Below are positions 27,097 to 35,515 of a stretch of DNA of 64,000 nucleotides, one piece after another. The position numbers and the translations under genes were made by a program. Position 1 is the first letter of the stretch. Each line of letters begins with the position of its first letter. This DNA comes from Sulfuricurvum sp. (GTDB lineage Bacteria; Campylobacterota; Campylobacteria; Campylobacterales; Sulfurimonadaceae). The stretch is from assembly GCF_028681615.1 (NCBI RefSeq), contig NZ_JAQUHV010000010.1, forward strand, positions 16,015 through 80,014, written 5' to 3'. The notes beneath the pieces were generated by a model that had not been told where the DNA came from, searched no databases, and saw only the letters and a list, made by a program, of their open reading frames with translations.

Positions 27097-28205
27097 TTGA
27101 TCTCCTTTCGCAGCAAAAGAGTACCGAGGCTCAAAAAAATAATCCCATACAATGCCAAAATCACCAAATAGAGTTGGGTTTTCTCCGACGCGAGACCTTC
27201 ACCGACCAAAAAGACATCATAGAGAATATGGTTGTAATACATCACCGGGAAAAGATGGGCTTCATAGCGGGACATCCCGACCATCGAGGATATCGGCATG
27301 ATGATCCCTGAATACATAAATCCGGGAATAATCGTCACCATTACCGTTAATACTACGGCAACGATCTGGGTTTTGGTTATAACCGAAATCAAAATCCCGA
27401 TCGAAATACTGACGAGGATATAGAGTTCCGAAGCCACCCAATAGATCCAAAAACTCCCCCGAAACGGAACTTCAAAAAGATACAGAGCCCACAACAACAG
27501 AATAAAAATATTGAGAGAATGGAGCAAAAAAACCGGAATCAGTTTTGCGGCTATAAACTCCGCTTTTGAAAGCGGTGATGCATAAAAATTGAAAATCGTC
27601 CCCCTCTCTTTTTCTTTGACGATAAGCAATGCGGCGATGATAGCAGGAGCTACCAGCAGGACTAATCCGATCAGACCCGGAACAATGGCATCTTCATCCC
27701 GCATAGCCTGATTGAAGAGGGTTCTCTGATTGATCTCAATGGAGCCTTTCGTTGCATTGGGAATCAAGCCTGCCGCCGCATTAAGAATCACCCCCTGCAC
27801 ATAGCTCTCTATCGTCGAACCGCGGCTTGGAAAAGCCGCATCGACATAAACTCCGATCTGTGTAGACTGTCCCTTCAACAGCCGTTTTTCAAAAGAGGCA
27901 GGGATAATAATAATCGCATCGCTCTGGGCTTGCTTAATCTTTCTCAGAGCTTCGGATTCATTCATAACGGTTGTTGTCGTATTGAAATATTTGGAGTGTT
28001 CAAACTTGCTTACCAACAGATTTGAAAGACGGCTTTGATCATTATCGATAATTGCGATCCTCGCATGGGTCACCTCCATCCGTATCCCGTATCCGAACAA
28101 CAGCATAAGCATCGTCGGCAAAAGATAAACCATAATAATCAGCCGTGATCGTAGAAGTTCGCTCATCTCTTTGAGGATATAGGCCTTGAGTATCCCCTTC
28201 CTCAT
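27093..28205 (-). CDS. ABC-2-type exporter permease (YbhS-like)
   Basis: The 370-residue permease has the same layout as its neighbour: N-terminal helix (IIMVYLLPTMLMLLFGYGI), a periplasmic domain with AFPSRGSTIESYVQGVI, and five C-terminal helices. The cytosolic coupling segment reads LIVKEKERGTIFNFYASPL. It overlaps the ATPase gene upstream and the second permease downstream by four bases each, so the three are translated together. Confidence 0.88.
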   Translation of the reverse strand: MRKGILKAYILKEMSELLRSRLIIMVYLLPTMLMLLFGYGIRMEVTHARIAIIDNDQSRLSNLLVSKFEHSKYFNTTTTVMNESEALRKIKQAQSDAIIIIPASFEKRLLKGQSTQIGVYVDAAFPSRGSTIESYVQGVILNAAAGLIPNATKGSIEINQRTLFNQAMRDEDAIVPGLIGLVLLVAPAIIAALLIVKEKERGTIFNFYASPLSKAEFIAAKLIPVFLLHSLNIFILLLWALYLFEVPFRGSFWIYWVASELYILVSISIGILISVITKTQIVAVVLTVMVTIIPGFMYSGIIMPISSMVGMSRYEAHLFPVMYYNHILYDVFLVGEGLASEKTQLYLVILALYGIIFLSLGTLLLRKEIK

Positions 28206-29827
28206 CGGTAATACTCCAAAAAGATCTCTTCAAATGTTTGTGCGTTCGGATGTGCCTCATACAGATTAGCAATCGTATCGTCCGCAACTTTGCGCCCGTC
28301 ACGCATCAGAACGATCCGATCACAAAATTCCGCTTCGCTCATGTAATGCGTCGTAATCAAAATCGCAATTTTCCATTTCTCTTTGAGTGCTACCAGCAGC
28401 TGCCAAAACTGGGCACGCGCTATCGCATCGACTCCCGATGTCGGCTCATCCAAAAACAATATCACCGGTTCATGCAAGAGTGCGGCTGCAAGTGAGAACC
28501 GCTGATTAATCCCCAACGGAAGTTCCGTAGGGATCGCATCCATATACCCTTCAAATCCAAGTTCCGCCGCATACCGGGCTATTCTTTTGATCGCTGTATC
28601 CATCGGAATCTGATGCATAGAAGCAAAATAATGGAGATTCTCCCGCACCGTCATATCGTTATAGAGAGCAAAATGCTGACTCACATAGCCGATGGAACTT
28701 TTAAGCGCCTGACGATCTTTAGCGGTGGCTATCCGTTTTCCTAATAGACTCAATTCTCCACCGTCAATCGGCAAAAGTCCCAAAAGCATTTTGATAAAGG
28801 TCGTTTTACCGGCTCCGTTGGCACCGAGCAGTCCCAAAATCTCCCCTCTGTTCAGCTGAATATCAACGCCGTCATTGGCGACAAAATCGCCGAAGATCTT
28901 GCTTAACCCGCGCGCCTCCATTACTACGGAAGAAAAAGTATTATCTCCGTCACGTGGAGTTATTTCGACAGGAGGAAGAAGACGCTTTTTTTGAAGTGCA
29001 TTGACAAAGAACAAAGCTTCCAGTGTAGGTTCAGTGTGTTCAGCCGAAAGCGGCTCCAGCGAATAGGTTGTATCGAGGGTACTCATCGAATCACTACTCG
29101 CAGATGGAGTTAAGGCATACGTCATCTCCCGTACCGATTCGATCAATTCTTTCGCACTTCCCTGAGCGATAATCTCTCCGTTATCAAACAGCAATACCCG
29201 ATCCATTTGCGCTGCTTCTTGCATATATGCCGTACTGACAATGGCAATTGTTCCCTCATCACGGCGTATTTGATCGAGGATCTTCCATAACTCAATTCGG
29301 CTCAGCGGATCGACTCCCGTAGTCGGCTCATCCAAAATCAGAAGTTTCGGACGATGCAGAAGTGTACAGATCAAAGAGAGTTTTTGCATCATTCCACCGC
29401 TCAGGTTGCCGGCTCTTCTGTCGACGAATTTATCCAGACCTGCCATACGAAGCAGTCTGTTTTTATATTCATTAAAACGCTCATCCTGCTTGATAGAGCG
29501 AATATTGGCAAAAAAACTAAGATGTTCATCGACCGTGAGCAGTTCATAAAGCACTAATCCGATCCCCTGAGGCATAAGTCCTATCTGTGATTTTAGCTTT
29601 TCAGCTTCGGAAGGAGAGTGATAAATATGATTTTGGAAGGAGATCTCCCCCTCAAATCGGATCACACCCGCAATAGCGTGCATCAGTGAACTTTTGCCGG
29701 CACCGTCGGCACCGATAAAACCGATAATTTCACCTTCGTTGACGGTTAAGGAAGCGTCTTTGATCGCAATGCGTTTGTTATGCGAGACACTCACTTGTCC
29801 AAGGTTCAGCATTCCCATCGTCTGCAT
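28202..29827 (-). CDS. Duplicated ABC exporter ATPase (YbhF-like, two nucleotide-binding domains)
   Basis: The 541-residue protein has two ATPase domains. Domain 1 (about 5-235): Walker A GADGAGKSS, signature LSGGMMQKL, Walker B LLILDEPTTGVDP. Domain 2 (about 310-535): Walker A GANGAGKTTF, Walker B VILFLDEPTSGVDA. The domain 2 signature is LPLGINQRF instead of LSGGQ, which is also found in the YbhF group and so may be normal. It powers the two permeases for drug- or metabolite export with HlyD and a TolC-type channel. Confidence 0.92.
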   Translation of the reverse strand: MQTMGMLNLGQVSVSHNKRIAIKDASLTVNEGEIIGFIGADGAGKSSLMHAIAGVIRFEGEISFQNHIYHSPSEAEKLKSQIGLMPQGIGLVLYELLTVDEHLSFFANIRSIKQDERFNEYKNRLLRMAGLDKFVDRRAGNLSGGMMQKLSLICTLLHRPKLLILDEPTTGVDPLSRIELWKILDQIRRDEGTIAIVSTAYMQEAAQMDRVLLFDNGEIIAQGSAKELIESVREMTYALTPSASSDSMSTLDTTYSLEPLSAEHTEPTLEALFFVNALQKKRLLPPVEITPRDGDNTFSSVVMEARGLSKIFGDFVANDGVDIQLNRGEILGLLGANGAGKTTFIKMLLGLLPIDGGELSLLGKRIATAKDRQALKSSIGYVSQHFALYNDMTVRENLHYFASMHQIPMDTAIKRIARYAAELGFEGYMDAIPTELPLGINQRFSLAAALLHEPVILFLDEPTSGVDAIARAQFWQLLVALKEKWKIAILITTHYMSEAEFCDRIVLMRDGRKVADDTIANLYEAHPNAQTFEEIFLEYYR

Positions 29828-29832
29828 CCGTG

Positions 29833-30999
29833 TTATTCGGGTACTGCATGCAAGCTCGTAGGCAGCCCTTTACCATCCAATGAGATAACACCCACGGCCG
29901 GAATCCCTAATTTCAAAAGAGGATCTACGTTTAGAGGCTGCAGATGTACGGCAAAAACCCGCTGGATACGGTCACTCGCTACACTTACTTCTTTTGGGGT
30001 AAATTCTGCTTTTTGCTCTATCCGAGCCACTTTGGCCGCAATGGCATGATCGGGATCAGAATCTAAAAAGATGACGGCAGGATCACCGATTTTAATTTTC
30101 CCGTTTTTCAGCGTATCGACAAAAATTTTCAGATAAAGGCTCTTCGGATCAATCAAGGTCGCGACCGCCATTCCCGAACCGATGACTTCACCGTTATTGG
30201 CAATCTTTTCCATAACAAATCCATCCACCGGAGATCGAAGCTCCATTTCGGAAAGAACGGCATTCATCTGTGTTTGAGAAGCTTTTAATGCTTTGATCCC
30301 CGATTCCGAGGCTTTGATCCCCTCACGCAATGCTGCGATTTTTTGCTGAGCAGCAGAAGCTTCAACCTGATCGCTTTGCGATATATCGATCGCTTTACTG
30401 AGCTGCTCGCGTTTGTCCATTAACGAAGAAAGCTGGTCTTTATCACCTTGAAGTTTCAACATAACCATTTCGAGCTGATGTTTTTCAATCAGACGATTGG
30501 AAAAAAGATTGTTCAAACGTTCACTGTCCCGCTGATCTTGGGAGACCACACTTTTTTGGGTATTGATCATCGCATCGAGCTCATCCAGCTGTGATTTTTT
30601 TATCGAACTGTTTGCTTTTGCTTTGACCAAAGATTCAGGGAGACTTTTTTCTGCAATGGAGAGTTCGATCTCTCTGGCGGCAAGCTGCTGTATCAGTGCT
30701 TCAATCTGGGCATCAATTTGGGCTTTTTGGGCTTTTTGCTCCGCACTGTCGATAATCGCGATAACGGCTCCTTTTTGTATCGCTTCGCCCTCATAAATAT
30801 CCATTTTAGCGATACGACCGGGGTATTTTGCATTCATATTTATCAAATCGCCGTCGATTCGCCCGCTCCCCTGCACCAAATTCTCAGGAAGTTCTTTGGT
30901 ATGAAGTTTGAGATAAATCAACACTGCTGCAATGCCAAAAAGGACTGCGGCAGCAACACCCAACCAATATTTTTTAGCGATCTGAAGCATACTATCCAT
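29833..30999 (-). CDS. HlyD/YbhG-family membrane fusion protein
   Basis: The 388-residue periplasmic adaptor links the exporter to the outer-membrane channel. It has an N-terminal membrane helix (about 12-28), a lipoyl-like half (MDIYEGEAIQKGAVIAIID), a long coiled-coil hairpin (about 85-250) with many Gln/Lys/Glu, and the second lipoyl half (ELRSPVDGFVMEKIANNGEVI). It is first in its operon, five bases before the ATPase gene, and is divergent from the TolC gene. Confidence 0.9.
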   Translation of the reverse strand: MDSMLQIAKKYWLGVAAAVLFGIAAVLIYLKLHTKELPENLVQGSGRIDGDLINMNAKYPGRIAKMDIYEGEAIQKGAVIAIIDSAEQKAQKAQIDAQIEALIQQLAAREIELSIAEKSLPESLVKAKANSSIKKSQLDELDAMINTQKSVVSQDQRDSERLNNLFSNRLIEKHQLEMVMLKLQGDKDQLSSLMDKREQLSKAIDISQSDQVEASAAQQKIAALREGIKASESGIKALKASQTQMNAVLSEMELRSPVDGFVMEKIANNGEVIGSGMAVATLIDPKSLYLKIFVDTLKNGKIKIGDPAVIFLDSDPDHAIAAKVARIEQKAEFTPKEVSVASDRIQRVFAVHLQPLNVDPLLKLGIPAVGVISLDGKGLPTSLHAVPE

Positions 31000-31028
31000 T
31001 TCTCCGATTCGTCTTTTTTTGCTATTAC

Positions 31029-31047
31029 AGTATATTGTAGCTATACT
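31029..31047. promoter_or_regulatory. Inverted repeat between hlyD and tolC-like genes
   Basis: AGTATA, seven bases, TATACT lies 30 bases upstream of the hlyD-like start and about 100 bases upstream of the TolC start. Such a site in the shared control region of a divergent exporter would suit a TetR-type repressor, but no regulator gene is near and TA-rich repeats can occur by chance. Confidence 0.3.
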
Positions 31048-31149
31048 ATATTCTTCTTGCTTAACTAAGAATGAATTAATTTTGTGGCGAATACAATTGG
31101 GTCAAAATGATCTCTTTTCTTTTGTAGTTAAACCAAACAAGGATCTCGT

Positions 31150-32445
31150 GTGAAACGATTGTTTCTTTTTATTCTCCCCACATGGATTTGGGCTCAAAGC
31201 TACCCCGAAGTTATCTCTGTTCTGGATCATTCCCTGATGCTCCAAAGTGCACAGCAATTGGAGATAGCCGCTTATGAGAGTTATAAAGCGGCTGAGGGAA
31301 AAAACTTGCCGACATTGGATGCCAGTCTCAGCGCTATTAAATTCCAAGATACCCCTACCGTCACATTTGGATCGATGAAACTTCCGATGGGGACAAAAAA
31401 CCATACGGAAGGCTCACTTACGCTGACCTACCCTCTCTTCAGTGGTTTTGCCATCAGCTCCTCTATCGAAAAAGCAAAATTTTCCCATGAAAAAGCTGCA
31501 TTGGAAGTAGCCGATCTTAAACGAAACCTCTATGTCAACGCGACGAAACTCTACAGTGCCGTTGCCGTTGCCGATGAAATTATTGCAGCGCAGGAAGAGG
31601 CAAAATATGCGATCGGCGAATCGTATGCAAAGGCCAAAGGACTTTATGACAACGGTATGTTGGCCCCTGCGGAGCTGTATGCGATCGAAGCCAAAAAATT
31701 TGAAATCGATGCACAGATTACCGAGAGTAGAAACCGCAAATCCCAAGCGCTCAATCAACTCAGCTATCTCACCGGTGTAAAGATCGATTCGGCCCATATA
31801 CCGGAAAACACTCTCTCCATTCCGGACGAAAACGACATTTTAGCCCGAGCATTGGCAGAACGCGAAGATGTTCTCGCTCTGTCCAAATCCATGGATATTG
31901 CCCAAAGTGACGTAAAGATTTCCAAAAGCCGATATTATCCCACTGTCGCACTCATCGGAAGTCTCAAAGGTCAGGGGGATTCATTGGAGTTTGACGGTGA
32001 CGGCTACACCAACGGCAATAAAAGCTATGCAGGAGTTTCCGCTTCATGGAATCTTTTCAGCGGTTTCAGCGACATCCATACGACGGAAGCGGCAAAGGCA
32101 GCCAGACTTGCATCTTCAATCACACTAGAGGATTATAAACATCGTATCAGTACGGAAATCGAGAACGCCTATCTGGATATGCATGCCACCCAAAGCAAAC
32201 TTGAAAGTGCACGGATGCAGGTAAAAGCCTCCGGCGAATACGCCAAACTTACACGCGGACGATTTGAGAACCAGCTCGTCGGTGCCGATGAACTCAGCCG
32301 ATCAATTGCGGATCTCGCTTCCGCCAAAGCGAAAGCGGCGAATCTGGAAAGTGAACTCTTTAATCAAACTGCCGTTCTGTGGCTTGAGGGTGGATTAAAC
32401 GCGTTTCAAGACAAAGTAATCGGGACATTCCGCAACACGCCCTAA
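31150..32445 (+). CDS. TolC-family outer-membrane efflux channel
   Basis: The 431-residue protein starts at GTG 31150, with AAGGA six bases upstream, and has a signal peptide (KRLFLFILPTWIWA). Two repeats of the outer-membrane efflux domain are visible, with GSLTLTYPLFSGFAISSSIEKAK in the first and AGVSASWNLFSGFSDIHTTEAAK in the second; SGF is a TolC-type strand motif. It is divergent from the HlyD-ABC operon and probably completes a tripartite exporter with it. Confidence 0.9.
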   Translation: MKRLFLFILPTWIWAQSYPEVISVLDHSLMLQSAQQLEIAAYESYKAAEGKNLPTLDASLSAIKFQDTPTVTFGSMKLPMGTKNHTEGSLTLTYPLFSGFAISSSIEKAKFSHEKAALEVADLKRNLYVNATKLYSAVAVADEIIAAQEEAKYAIGESYAKAKGLYDNGMLAPAELYAIEAKKFEIDAQITESRNRKSQALNQLSYLTGVKIDSAHIPENTLSIPDENDILARALAEREDVLALSKSMDIAQSDVKISKSRYYPTVALIGSLKGQGDSLEFDGDGYTNGNKSYAGVSASWNLFSGFSDIHTTEAAKAARLASSITLEDYKHRISTEIENAYLDMHATQSKLESARMQVKASGEYAKLTRGRFENQLVGADELSRSIADLASAKAKAANLESELFNQTAVLWLEGGLNAFQDKVIGTFRNTP

Positions 32446-32449
32446 CCGG

Positions 32450-32860
32450 TTATTTAAATGTCACTCCGCTGTATCGGTCATACACCCACTCTGCCACGGC
32501 TTGGCGCTCTTTTTCGGAGAGTTTCCCTTTGAGCGAAGGCATAATCCCGAATTTTTCTATCGCCATAGGATGGCACATACTGTACTGAACACTCGGATTT
32601 TGAATGTAGTCTTTGATGAATGCAACAATCACACGCCGTTTCACATCGTTGTCCTCATCGGCGATAATGATATTTTCTTTGAGCCGATTTGATACCTCGA
32701 CCATAGGCGGAGCTTTGAGCGTGGCTAAATGTTTCATCACCTCTTGTTTCTCCATCATTTCCACATGACACTTCATACAGTGTTTTTGATATACACCGTA
32801 TCCATCCATACCCCACAGCGTATATCCCGCCAATACTGTTATCCACACCAATTTCATCAT
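32450..32860 (-). CDS. Periplasmic monoheme cytochrome c
   Basis: The 136-residue protein has a signal peptide (MMKLVWITVLAGYTLW) and one heme site, KHCMKCHVEMM, with a probable distal Met in IMPSLKGKLSE near residue 110. It overlaps the fmdE-like gene by four bases on the same strand, so the two form an operon driven by the FNR-type promoter at 33509-33550. An electron-carrier role in anaerobic respiration fits the regulation. Partner unknown. Confidence 0.85.
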   Translation of the reverse strand: MMKLVWITVLAGYTLWGMDGYGVYQKHCMKCHVEMMEKQEVMKHLATLKAPPMVEVSNRLKENIIIADEDNDVKRRVIVAFIKDYIQNPSVQYSMCHPMAIEKFGIMPSLKGKLSEKERQAVAEWVYDRYSGVTFK

Positions 32861-33477
32861 TTTTCTCCCACTACTTTTCTACAGCGAATCAGACGTTCAT
32901 CATCACAATGATCGATCATAATTTTTCGCACCCTCTCTTGCCAAAGCGTTCCGAATAGATTACGTTCATCCTCATCGGCTTTTTTGGAGAGAATATGAGG
33001 AAGCAATGCCCCCATTCGGGGATCTGCTTCCACACATGATGGATCATAGTCCAAAAGGACACGTTCATTGGTATCGGTTCGTTCTAAAGCCATTTCACTC
33101 TCTATGTCCGCTTCAAAACAGACTAAATCTCTCCGATCGAACTTCCCGCCCAATCCATGGAAACCGCCTTTTTCGGTTGCACCGGTAATCATTGAAGCGA
33201 CATTGGCGATTACTCCCACAACACCATCTCCAAGTTTACCCTTCATCAGCACTTTGATCTCACCCCGAACGGGTATCTCCTCAGCGTACAGCGACTTTAA
33301 TCCGGATCGTGTCATCAAAAAAGCGCCTGCAACCGTTGGGCACGAGTGCCCTGCCAATTTCACGACATCTTGGTAACTGTATTCCAGCATGCCGTTTTCT
33401 GCTGCACCCAACACTTCAGCCAGCGGATCAAACATGCTAATCTGAGGTATAAGATTAAAAAAATAGGGAGCATTCAT
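32857..33477 (-). CDS. FmdE-family protein (formylmethanofuran dehydrogenase subunit E-like)
   Basis: The 206-residue cytosolic protein has the FmdE signature KLAGHSCPTVAGAFLM and later GGFHGLGGKFDRRDLVCFEAD. FmdE-domain proteins often bind metal through the GHxCP Cys and His and are linked to molybdenum enzymes, but most are uncharacterised. ATG 33477 is chosen because the predicted transcript starts near 33502, which removes the ATG-like starts beyond 33500. It overlaps the cytochrome c gene. Its function here is not known, but its control links it to nitrate genes. Confidence 0.75.
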   Translation of the reverse strand: MNAPYFFNLIPQISMFDPLAEVLGAAENGMLEYSYQDVVKLAGHSCPTVAGAFLMTRSGLKSLYAEEIPVRGEIKVLMKGKLGDGVVGVIANVASMITGATEKGGFHGLGGKFDRRDLVCFEADIESEMALERTDTNERVLLDYDPSCVEADPRMGALLPHILSKKADEDERNLFGTLWQERVRKIMIDHCDDERLIRCRKVVGEK

Positions 33478-33508
33478 CTTTACTCTTTTTATTGAAATAT
33501 TGCTTGTG

Positions 33509-33560
33509 ATTATAATGCGATAGCGAATCATTTGACTTGACCGAAATCAAGTGCTACACT
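33509..33560. promoter_or_regulatory. FNR-type box shared by fmdE (activated) and sulP (overlapped) promoters
   Basis: TTGACCGAAATCAA at 33537-33550 fits the FNR-family consensus TTGAT-N4-ATCAA with one change. On the minus strand TATAAT (33509-33514) lies 29.5 bases from the box centre, placing the box at -41.5 for the fmdE transcript. On the plus strand a good promoter, TTGACT (33532-33537), 17 nt, TACACT (33555-33560), has the box inside its spacer, so binding there should block sulP. Confidence 0.75.
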
Positions 33561-33590
33561 TTCGGACACGTTATCCAAGGATGCTCTCCG

Positions 33591-35258
33591 ATGCTACGCA
33601 AGGTTCACGACTCTCTGGAGCCTAAACTCGTTACCCTCTTTCGTCGACAAGGCTACTCATGGCCTGATTTCAGTGCCGACGCCATCGCCGGTCTTGCCGT
33701 AGCCATCGTTGCGCTTCCTCTCGCAATGGCCATCGCTATCGCGTCAAATCTCCCCCCTGAACGGGGTCTCTTTACCGCTATCGTCGCAGGATTTTTAATC
33801 TCGGCACACGGCGGCAGCCGTTATCAGATCGGCGGCCCGACAGCAGCATTCATCGTAACCGTTGCTACCGTTGCGATGAAACACGGCTATGAAGGACTCG
33901 TCCTCGCAACCATCATGGCAGGGATGATCTTAATAGTTATGGCTTTTTTCCGTGCGGGAGAGATGATCAAATTTATCCCTTACCCGGTTATTGTCGGATT
34001 CACATCGGGGATTGCTCTGCTCATCGCATTTTCACAAATTCGCGATTTCTTCGGTCTTTCCATCACAACCGTTCCACCCGATTTCATTGATAAACTCACC
34101 GTCTATGTCGCCCATCTTCACGAAACCAACTTTGCCGCAGTCCTCGTTGCACTGGCCTCGATCGGGATCATACTCCTCTCCAAACGCTATTTTCCGAAAA
34201 TCCCGGGCCCTATCATCGTTGTCACCCTCTCAGGGCTTGCCGTGTGGGGGCTTAACCTCCCCATCGATACGATAGAAAGCCGTTTCGGTGCTATTCCATC
34301 AATGCTCCCTTCTCCGGTATGGCCCGAAATAACATTCGACAAACTGCGACTTATACTTCCCGATGCAATCACCATCGCAACCCTCGCCGCTATCGAATCG
34401 CTCCTTTCAGCTGTTGTCGCTGACGGAATGACCGGTACCCGTCATAAACCGAATGCCGAACTCTTAGGTCAAGGGATTGCCAATATCGCATCCGGCATCT
34501 TCGGCGGTCTTCCCGCTACCGGTGCTATTGCACGAACCGCGACGAACATCAAAGCCGGTGCCCGTTCTCCGATAGCCGGAATGATGCATGCTCTATGGCT
34601 GTTTGTTTTTATGCTGCTCCTCTCTCCCCTGATCGTTAAAGTCCCTTTGGCAGCATTAGCGGCAATTTTGATGGTTGTCGCATGGAATATGTCGGAAATC
34701 AAACACGTTCGTGAGATTATGCACTCACCTCGAAGCGATCGGATCGTCCTTTTGGTGACATTTCTTTTGACAGTACTGGTCGACCTGAATTTTGCGATCC
34801 AAGCCGGGATAGCCCTTGCTTCCATACTGTTTATCGACCAAATGATGAAATCGACGCAAATCCGAGCGGTGGAGAGTGAAGAAGACGATCCTGATTCCAT
34901 CCATAATAAAAAAATTCCGGAAGGTGTCGAAGTCTATGAGATTGACGGCCCGCTCTTTTTCGGCGTTGCTGAAAAGCTGGTTGACACATTGCTGCTGTTT
35001 GAAAAACCGCCGATTATCTTTATACTGCGCATGCGCCATGTTCCCCTCATCGATGCCGCAGGTTTACATGCACTTGAGGTACTGCACGAACGGCTTCATC
35101 ACAACCATACCCGTTTGATTCTCTCAGGGGTCAATCCACAAGTACGCCGCTTTATAGGGACATCGCATATCGATGATAAAATCGGGAAAGACAATATCGT
35201 CGATCACATCGACAAAGCCATCATGAGGGCCAACGAAATCATAGGAGAAAAATTTTAA
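33591..35258 (+). CDS. SulP-family anion transporter with STAS domain, second copy
   Basis: ATG 33591 is chosen because the longer TTG start lies inside the promoter. The 555-residue protein has the SulP transport domain ([55 protein letters not shown] in pieces) and a C-terminal STAS domain (VYEIDGPLFFGVAEKL, LRMRHVPLIDAAGLHAL). The wording belongs to the broad SulP group used for sulfate or bicarbonate import. It shares TAATG with the thioredoxin-like gene that follows. Confidence 0.9.
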   Translation: MLRKVHDSLEPKLVTLFRRQGYSWPDFSADAIAGLAVAIVALPLAMAIAIASNLPPERGLFTAIVAGFLISAHGGSRYQIGGPTAAFIVTVATVAMKHGYEGLVLATIMAGMILIVMAFFRAGEMIKFIPYPVIVGFTSGIALLIAFSQIRDFFGLSITTVPPDFIDKLTVYVAHLHETNFAAVLVALASIGIILLSKRYFPKIPGPIIVVTLSGLAVWGLNLPIDTIESRFGAIPSMLPSPVWPEITFDKLRLILPDAITIATLAAIESLLSAVVADGMTGTRHKPNAELLGQGIANIASGIFGGLPATGAIARTATNIKAGARSPIAGMMHALWLFVFMLLLSPLIVKVPLAALAAILMVVAWNMSEIKHVREIMHSPRSDRIVLLVTFLLTVLVDLNFAIQAGIALASILFIDQMMKSTQIRAVESEEDDPDSIHNKKIPEGVEVYEIDGPLFFGVAEKLVDTLLLFEKPPIIFILRMRHVPLIDAAGLHALEVLHERLHHNHTRLILSGVNPQVRRFIGTSHIDDKIGKDNIVDHIDKAIMRANEIIGEKF

Positions 35259-35515
35259 TGCAGATTATACTATTTGGAACGGGATGTGAAATGTGCCGCG
35301 AAATCGCTCACAATATTGAAACCGCTATCGCGTCACAAGAATATGAGATCAATTTCGAAAAAACATCCGATCTCCACCGGATGCTCTCGTACGGGATCAA
35401 AAGTACCCCTTCCGTCGTCATTGATGAAACTGTCGTCTCCATCTCAACCTATTTGAGTATTGATGACGTATTGGCACTTATACGCGCGAATTACAACTCT
35501 GAACATCAAAACTAA
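35258..35515 (+). CDS. Small thioredoxin-fold protein coupled to sulP
   Basis: The 85-residue protein is a paralogue of the one at 17118: LFGTGCEMCREIAHN with CxxC, and IKSTPSVVIDETVV with the cis-Pro. Its start overlaps the SulP stop, so it is made with the transporter. Its last 38 bases overlap the 3' end of the converging GGDEF-EAL gene. It may reduce a Cys of the transporter or of an intermediate of the imported anion; this is inference. Confidence 0.82.
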   Translation: MQIILFGTGCEMCREIAHNIETAIASQEYEINFEKTSDLHRMLSYGIKSTPSVVIDETVVSISTYLSIDDVLALIRANYNSEHQN

